Source: Mageeibacillus sp. UBA1255
GTDB taxonomy: Bacteria > Bacillota > Clostridia > UBA1212 > UBA1255
Reading direction: 5' to 3'
Assembly (NCBI GenBank): GCA_002308795.1
Contig: DBVV01000118.1
Span: forward strand, 6,068 to 13,472
Length of the DNA stretch: 7,405 bases
Below the pieces are notes generated by a model. That model had not been told where the DNA came from. It ran no database searches and worked only from the letters and a program-made list of their open reading frames with translations. Positions 1 to 4,664 of the stretch are shown in pieces (positions within the stretch are counted from its first letter, which is position 1; every line of letters begins with the position of its first letter). Position numbers and translations under genes: made by a program.

Positions 1-1373
1 TGATAGCCGTTGATCAGGCGGATCATGCAGTCGTTCAGATACTCGTGCACCGCGTCCGGAAGAGACGGATCCAGATGATCGCCGCCGATGCCGGAATGGT
101 TGGTAAGGAAGAGGTACGTGCCGCCGGTCATTACGGAGAAACCACGCATGAGAGCCTCGACGGAAAGATCAGCACCGGATGAAACGACAGGGATGATCCT
201 GACGCCCATGGCCGCGATCGCGGTAACGTCTTTGAGCATACCGGCATTGATCCCCTGGATCTCGCTCTCTTCATGAGGGGGCGCGTCAAGGACGAAGAAG
301 CACAGCTTCACCGAATCGTCTCTCCAGGAATGCTGGAGCACGTTTCCTAGAGCCGTATGGACTGCCTCGGGATAATCGCCGCCGCCGTTCGCGCTCTGCT
401 CGCCCAGGATCTTTACGCAATCATCGATATCATCGCGGAAATCGTAATATTTGACGATATAATCATCACCCTCGTCACGGTAGAAGTTCACGCTCAGGCG
501 TATGCTGATGTCCTGCTCCGCACGGATGCGGTTGATCATATCGCGGATCTCGACTTTCAGATATTCGAGTTCATCGCCCATGCTGCCCGTCGTATCGATC
601 ATGAGCATGAGGTCAAGGCTTTTCGCGTTCTGGGGGGCGAAGCGGACGGTCTGGGTAAGTGACACGGATTCTCCGCGTTTGCACGTGACGGTCGCGCTCT
701 GTTCGCCGCTCTTAACGGTCAATTCCTTGCCTGCAAGGCTGTCCGGGAATATCAGCGTGGCATTGCCGTAGATATCGGAAACAGCTCTGTAAACAACGCT
801 GTCACCGTCCAGAAGCTCGACAGCAGAAAAAGGAAGCACGGAGGCGGTAATAATATTGTCCGCATACAATCCTCTTGACCTGCGAAGAGCAGCCCAGTCA
901 GCTTCGTTCCAAAGCGATATCCAGTTTGCAACGTCTTTGATGTCCTTTATCTCGCCCGCCGTCAGGAGGCCTGCCTGGATCTGGTCGTCGTACGAGCCGA
1001 TGACGTCGCCGCCAGGCAGCGGAACAGGATAATCGCCGATCGGTCCGTATGCATCTTCCGCCGGATATGCTTCCATATCCACCTTTCCCGAGAGTGATTT
1101 TCTCCCCGGGATCAGCGAATCGATTATGCCTTCGAAGAAAGTTTTTCCGGATTTTCCTTCCTTACGTTCGCCGATCACACCGTCGCCAAACGTATTCGTA
1201 ACGGTTCCCGGGTCGGTTCCGGGTTTATCATCCGAACCGTTGTGTATCGTGGATCCCTGCTCAGCCGGGATTTTAAACGAACACCCGGCGGCGCACAGCA
1301 TTGCCGCTGCCAGGATGACCGAAAGCGTCATGCAGAAGATCTTTCTTATGTTTTTGTTTGTTATTTCTTTCAT
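1..1373 (-). CDS. VWA-domain lipoprotein (3' end cut by window)
   Basis: The frame is open from an ATG at 1373 to the left edge (457 codons seen). An in-frame ATG at 1379 is also possible, but GGAGG (1383-1387) lies only 3 bases from it and 9 bases from 1373, so I prefer 1373. Residues 1-31 form a lipoprotein signal peptide: basic start, hydrophobic core, then AAGC with Cys31 as lipidation site. A hydrophilic linker follows. Residues about 178-243 look like a small carboxypeptidase-regulatory or Ig-like beta domain (LLDGDSVVYR, then SDIYGNATL). A VWA domain starts near residue 254. Its MIDAS metal site shows as DTTGS (Asp260, Thr262, Ser264), GGGDYPE (330-336) and DAPPH (Asp363). The GGTYLFLTNHSGIGGDHL stretch close to the cut end is typical of the C-terminal part of this VWA type, so probably little is missing. 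VWA domains bind ligands or partner proteins through a divalent metal; the partner here is unknown. It is the last gene of the visible cluster and may have its own promoter. Confidence 0.88.
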   Translation of the reverse strand, partial: MKEITNKNIRKIFCMTLSVILAAAMLCAAGCSFKIPAEQGSTIHNGSDDKPGTDPGTVTNTFGDGVIGERKEGKSGKTFFEGIIDSLIPGRKSLSGKVDMEAYPAEDAYGPIGDYPVPLPGGDVIGSYDDQIQAGLLTAGEIKDIKDVANWISLWNEADWAALRRSRGLYADNIITASVLPFSAVELLDGDSVVYRAVSDIYGNATLIFPDSLAGKELTVKSGEQSATVTCKRGESVSLTQTVRFAPQNAKSLDLMLMIDTTGSMGDELEYLKVEIRDMINRIRAEQDISIRLSVNFYRDEGDDYIVKYYDFRDDIDDCVKILGEQSANGGGDYPEAVHTALGNVLQHSWRDDSVKLCFFVLDAPPHEESEIQGINAGMLKDVTAIAAMGVRIIPVVSSGADLSVEALMRGFSVMTGGTYLFLTNHSGIGGDHLDPSLPDAVHEYLNDCMIRLINGY

Positions 1374-1382
1374 TTCCATTTA

Positions 1383-1387
1383 CCTCC
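1383..1387 (-). promoter_or_regulatory. Ribosome binding site of the VWA gene
   Basis: GGAGG reads on the minus strand in the context CGGAGGTAA. It is 3 bases before the ATG at 1379 and 9 bases before the ATG at 1373. The second spacing is the normal one, which decides for the ATG at 1373. Confidence 0.7.
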
Positions 1388-1400
1388 GGATCTGAATTCG

Positions 1401-1466
1401 ACTATATAGTAACCCTTCGCGCAGAACAGGTAACAAAAAATTTTTAAAACTGTTTTATCTTTTTAT
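1401..1466 (-). promoter_or_regulatory. Candidate promoter upstream of the VWA gene
   Basis: The 83-base gap between the GH43-like stop and the VWA gene is strikingly AT-rich in its upstream part (about 1432-1466, with A and T runs), unlike the roughly balanced composition of the genes. It is followed by a -35-like TTGTTA (1431-1436), a 19-base spacer and a -10-like TACTAT (1406-1411); an overlapping TATAGT (1401-1406) is the alternative -10. The A/T tract could act as an UP element. The -35 and -10 matches are each only 4 of 6 (5 of 6 for TATAGT) and the spacer is long, so the call is weak. No GC-rich hairpin with a T-run, that is no clear terminator for the upstream genes, is visible in the gap. 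Confidence 0.3.
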
Positions 1467-2656
1467 TTGACCCGCAGCAGACCCGAAGGCAGGACCTCGA
1501 CTTCTGCTACGGCAGGCCTCTCGCTGAAACCGTCCCCGTAAAACGCCGTGGTAAACAAGCTCCCGTCGAACGCACGGAACAGATTATTGTGCCCTCCGTT
1601 TTCGAGCAGGAGACGCCGCTCGCTGTACGGTCCTTCGAGCTTATCCGAGACCGCATAAAAGCTGTCGTACGTCTGGTACCGCCTTCCGTCCGCGCCGAAG
1701 TGGATGCAATACGATGACGAAAACAGGTAGTACAGTCCGTCGATATTCATCATATAACAGCCTTCGAATCCGACCTGCTCGCCGCTGACGCTTTTAAGCG
1801 GTTCGGGCGCTGCCTTCAGGTCCGTCATGTCTGATCTGAGCTCCGAAATAAGTCCGTCGGAATAGATAGCCCAGACCTTCCCGCCTTCGGTGTATAGCGT
1901 TGCGTCAATATAATCGAATATCGGTTTTCCGCATACGTCTTCGTACGGACCCTCGGGAAGACCGGTGGTACTCTTTAATATTGACCCCGCCATCGCGCCC
2001 CAGCCGAGCGAATAGCAGATCCAGTACGTTCCGCCGATATAGTGGAGTTCCGGCGCCCAGATAGGAGAGCTGCCGTCGGTGATAAGCTCTTTCTGCCACG
2101 TTGCCTGCTTTTCGTACACCCAGACCGCCCCGAGATCGACCCAGCCGGAGAGATCCGCAGATCTGTAAACGTGTATCTCGCGTGTATTGTGCCAGTCGTT
2201 AGGATCGTACGTCCCCGTCATATAGTAGTATCCGTCGGGTCCGGCTGTGATGAACGGGTCGCGCAGGTGTATGTCGGCAATCGGTTTGACAGGCGTCGAA
2301 GGTTTCCCTCCGAACGTGGGATATTCGGCGGACAATCTATATTCCGAGTCTGCCTGCAGCTCCGGGGTCTCCCCGTCAGGCACGAGCCTGCCGCTTTCGT
2401 CCGCCTTAACGTTAAAAGCGTATTCCACTATTATCTTATAAAACACGCCTTTTGCGAATACCGTCGCTTCAGTATACGGCTCGATGTGAAGTTCGTTGTA
2501 AGCTACTTTGATGTTACCGTTCCGCGCGTTTTTAACAGACAGATGCTGGTTCCCCTCCTCCGAAAAAGCAGCCCAGAACGTTGCCCGCACAAACAATTTG
2601 GTCGCTCCGGCAAGCTCCGGAGCATCGGGCACGTCGCCGATCCCGGCGGTCGTCAA
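1463..2656 (-). CDS. GH43-like glycoside hydrolase, start unresolved
   Basis: With TTG at 2656 as start this is 397 residues. Residues about 120-397 match the five-bladed beta-propeller GH43 pattern: HLRDPFI (Asp133, catalytic base), WAPELHY (200-206), an Ile-Asp after the third blade (Asp251, likely pKa modulator), GFEGCYMM (Glu298, likely general acid), LYYLFSSS (308-315) and GGHNN (His356, the usual metal-binding His). GH43 enzymes are mostly arabinofuranosidases, arabinanases, xylosidases or galactosidases that act on plant polysaccharides; specificity cannot be read here. Residues 1-119 form an extra beta-rich region I do not recognise. TTG has no Shine-Dalgarno sequence. The frame stays open upstream to 2761 (stop TGA at 2764-2762) with coding-like residues (SEIYLSGFVKNPTLTLTT), but no ATG or GTG occurs there. 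No signal peptide is visible, unlike the neighbours. The 5' end may therefore be frameshifted or truncated. A GTG at 2632 is another possible start. Confidence 0.8.
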   Translation of the reverse strand: MTTAGIGDVPDAPELAGATKLFVRATFWAAFSEEGNQHLSVKNARNGNIKVAYNELHIEPYTEATVFAKGVFYKIIVEYAFNVKADESGRLVPDGETPELQADSEYRLSAEYPTFGGKPSTPVKPIADIHLRDPFITAGPDGYYYMTGTYDPNDWHNTREIHVYRSADLSGWVDLGAVWVYEKQATWQKELITDGSSPIWAPELHYIGGTYWICYSLGWGAMAGSILKSTTGLPEGPYEDVCGKPIFDYIDATLYTEGGKVWAIYSDGLISELRSDMTDLKAAPEPLKSVSGEQVGFEGCYMMNIDGLYYLFSSSYCIHFGADGRRYQTYDSFYAVSDKLEGPYSERRLLLENGGHNNLFRAFDGSLFTTAFYGDGFSERPAVAEVEVLPSGLLRVK

Positions 2657-2824
2657 CGTCAGCGTGGGATTCTTTACGAACCCGCTCAGGTATATCTCGC
2701 TGCGGCCAGTCCCGTTTTCCTTGTTCCCTTTACCTTGTCCGTGGTCATTGACGTTGTCCTTTCATATGACCTTTTCGTGATCCGTGCGTGACCCTCTCAC
2801 GACCGATTATTTACCCGAACTCTT
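2657..2824 (-). other. Gap between CotH-like and GH43-like genes, partly coding-like
   Basis: These 168 bases lie between the CotH-like stop and the TTG of the GH43-like gene. The part 2657-2761 is open in the GH43 frame and encodes a hydrophilic Gly/Asn/Lys-rich stretch running into a beta-strand-like segment, so it is probably translated or was once. Two ATG codons sit in other frames: ATG at 2765, preceded by AAAAGG at 4 bases, stops after 6 codons; ATG at 2748, preceded by AAAGGA at 8 bases, stops after 20 codons. The rest (2765-2824) holds a short inverted repeat and no other gene signal. No hydrophobic signal-peptide segment is found in any minus-strand frame here. Confidence 0.5.
2787..2801. 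repeat. Short inverted repeat CGTGA-N5-TCACG
   Basis: A perfect 5-base inverted repeat with a 5-base centre lies between the CotH-like stop and the first ATG of the following region. A further CGTGA occurs at 2776-2780, exactly 11 bases (about one helical turn) before the one at 2787. It has no T-run, so it is not an intrinsic terminator. It could be a protein-binding site or a weak hairpin, or chance. Confidence 0.25.
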
Positions 2825-4624
2825 CTATTCGTAATATTTCATCGTCTCGCGGAGGTATTTTTCAAAATATCCGGGCCGGTCAGCAATAAATTCCGCGATA
2901 TCGTTAAAAGATCTTTCCCAGTGCGAATAGTCGTACGCGGCGTATATTTTCCCCTTCGACTTCCAGAACTCTATGTGTCGTTTCATCTCGTCTTTTGCCA
3001 GATCTTTATATTTTGCGGCCGTTTTTGCCATATACTCCGCTTCTTCAGCAGAACTCAGCACGCCGCACGCAGAAATGAATCTGCTGCGGAAATCTTCCGA
3101 ACGGAGCAGAAAATCGAACAGTCCCTGCAGTTTCATATCATCGCCGTAAAGCCCGAGCGAACTGTCGAAATCGTAGCCTTTACCGTCTCTGTAAAACACG
3201 AGCAGGCGGTAGAACGTGTCGGTATCCGCCATAGAATACGTCGTTTTAGACACGCGCGACGGTTCGTCGTGAAGGGCGAAGCACAGGTCCATATCGCGAA
3301 TAACGAAACGCCATCTGCCATCCGAAAATGAATTGTCCCCCGCGCCTGAGCCGGTATAACGCCAGACCATCGCGTTGTTCTGCGGCCAGTCTGTGTTGCA
3401 CAGATAGAGCATGACGGCAAGATAAGAGGCGGCATTGTCAACGTCGATCATTTTCGAAATGCGTTCGTACGCTTTCGCGAAGTCCGGGCCTGCAGCGTTG
3501 TCAATCGCGTAATCGCACAGTTCGAGCCAGCTGTCCAGTTCCACCTGATCGCCTGATTCGAGCTGATAATACAACTTTTTACCCTTGATCACCGTTATTT
3601 TATCCTTCTCGAGCCCGTAAAGTTCCGAAACGAGCCGCTCGTCGAAATCTTCTTTCATGATCGACATCCCGTAATATTCGCCGTTGAGATAGACGCATAC
3701 GGGAACACAATGCTGGGCGAAAACGGTTACGCCCGTGCGTTCTGAAAGCCCGGCACAATAATCATTTGTTATGCAGTCGCGCAATAGATCCATGCGCAGG
3801 AATTTTTCTCTTGCCTGATACGGAGAATCGTTGCCCCCGTTGCGCAGCAGGAATCTGTCGTAGCTGTCGAATCCTGTACCAAACAGATCTGCGCGGAATT
3901 TTCCGTCACCGCCGTATTTTACGCCGTTCTCATCAAATTCGCCGGATTTTCTCGCGATCAGCCTGAGCGATGCAGGATCAAACGAGCGCGAACCCGAGCC
4001 CGCGAGCCTTATCCCCGCGTCCTGGTGTATGAGTTTTCCTCCGTCCGGTTCGTATATTTCGACGCTGACCGGGCGCTCCCAGGCAGAGCCGGTTCCGGAC
4101 CGGTTGGACAATATCCCTGCTTCGCCTGAATAGAGGTCGTTATTATCCGCGGCGAGCGCGACGATGCGAAGACCGTTCGTTTCAGCCCGTTCCGGGTCAA
4201 TTATATATGTGTTCGTTATTATCCTGCCCAGCTGGATCCCTGCGGAAGAGAAGACCGCCGCCCGTATCACAGCGGTATTTTTAATTTCGATCTCCTTGCC
4301 GTACTTCTTCGATCCGGGTCTGGGCTCGTCGCCGTTTTCGGTGTATGTAATATACGCTCCCGCCGGAGGATCTTCCGGAAGCGACAATGAGATCTTTATC
4401 GATGATTTATATATGCCGCCCTCAGGCGAAAACGAAGGAGCAGGACCTTTACCGGCATTGCCGCCGTTCCCGCCGTTCTCAGAACCGTGAGAACTGCCCT
4501 CCGGAGTGGAGCGGGTGCCGCCTCTTCCTGAATTATCGCCTGCGCACGCACACGTAAGCACCATCACGAGACACAAAAGGACCGTGAAGACGGCTTTTAA
4601 ATTTTGCGAAACGGTCATTCGCAT
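2825..4624 (-). CDS. CotH-like kinase lipoprotein with CHB_HEX_C-type domain
   Basis: I start at the ATG at 4624, 9 bases after AGGAGG, giving 599 residues; a GTG at 4642 overlaps that site and is unlikely. Residues 1-27 are a signal peptide with a long hydrophobic core (VFTVLLCLVMVLTCAC); Cys27 is the likely lipidation site, though the lipobox is not canonical. A Gly/Ser/Asn-rich linker (28-62) follows. Residues about 65-145 look like the chitobiase/beta-hexosaminidase C-terminal domain (GGIYKSS, YITYTENGDEP, then NTYII). Residues about 180-545 match the CotH kinase fold: LLRNGGND, YLNGEYYGM (around 312-320), NTDWPQNNAMVWR (410-422) and WRFVIRDMDL, where Asp444 and Asp446 are the likely metal and catalytic acids. 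CotH of Bacillus is an atypical protein kinase that phosphorylates Ser in spore coat proteins; related secreted forms occur in fibre-degrading Clostridia. The substrate here is unknown. It lies 40 bases after the stop of the DUF4091 gene, so it is very likely co-transcribed. Confidence 0.88.
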   Translation of the reverse strand: MRMTVSQNLKAVFTVLLCLVMVLTCACAGDNSGRGGTRSTPEGSSHGSENGGNGGNAGKGPAPSFSPEGGIYKSSIKISLSLPEDPPAGAYITYTENGDEPRPGSKKYGKEIEIKNTAVIRAAVFSSAGIQLGRIITNTYIIDPERAETNGLRIVALAADNNDLYSGEAGILSNRSGTGSAWERPVSVEIYEPDGGKLIHQDAGIRLAGSGSRSFDPASLRLIARKSGEFDENGVKYGGDGKFRADLFGTGFDSYDRFLLRNGGNDSPYQAREKFLRMDLLRDCITNDYCAGLSERTGVTVFAQHCVPVCVYLNGEYYGMSIMKEDFDERLVSELYGLEKDKITVIKGKKLYYQLESGDQVELDSWLELCDYAIDNAAGPDFAKAYERISKMIDVDNAASYLAVMLYLCNTDWPQNNAMVWRYTGSGAGDNSFSDGRWRFVIRDMDLCFALHDEPSRVSKTTYSMADTDTFYRLLVFYRDGKGYDFDSSLGLYGDDMKLQGLFDFLLRSEDFRSRFISACGVLSSAEEAEYMAKTAAKYKDLAKDEMKRHIEFWKSKGKIYAAYDYSHWERSFNDIAEFIADRPGYFEKYLRETMKYYE

Positions 4625-4633
4625 ATTTTCAGT

Positions 4634-4639
4634 CCTCCT
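4634..4639 (-). promoter_or_regulatory. Ribosome binding site of the CotH-like gene
   Basis: A full AGGAGG lies 9 bases before the ATG at 4624 and 15 bases before the ATG at 4618. It overlaps the upstream GTG at 4642, which rules out that GTG as a sensible start. It lies in the 40-base gap after the DUF4091 gene; no promoter or terminator is visible in that gap. Confidence 0.85.
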
Positions 4640-4664
4640 CACGGTCCGGGTGGTTTATAATTTA

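Noticed and set aside
88..771. Small plus-strand open frames over the left part
   Set aside because: The minus strand here encodes a continuous VWA protein with MIDAS motifs, so these are shadows.
1436..1466. Intrinsic terminator after the GH43-like gene
   Set aside because: There are A and T runs and a 5-base AAAAC/GTTTT inverted repeat with a one-base loop, but no GC-rich stem, so a working terminator is not supported.
2042..2791. Plus-strand open frame (249 codons)
   Set aside because: It is antisense to the GH43-like gene, whose frame has clear family motifs; the plus-strand product is Arg/Val-rich without any domain sign.
4640..4642. GTG at 4642 as start of the CotH-like protein
   Set aside because: It overlaps the AGGAGG ribosome binding site, which is ideally spaced for the ATG at 4624.
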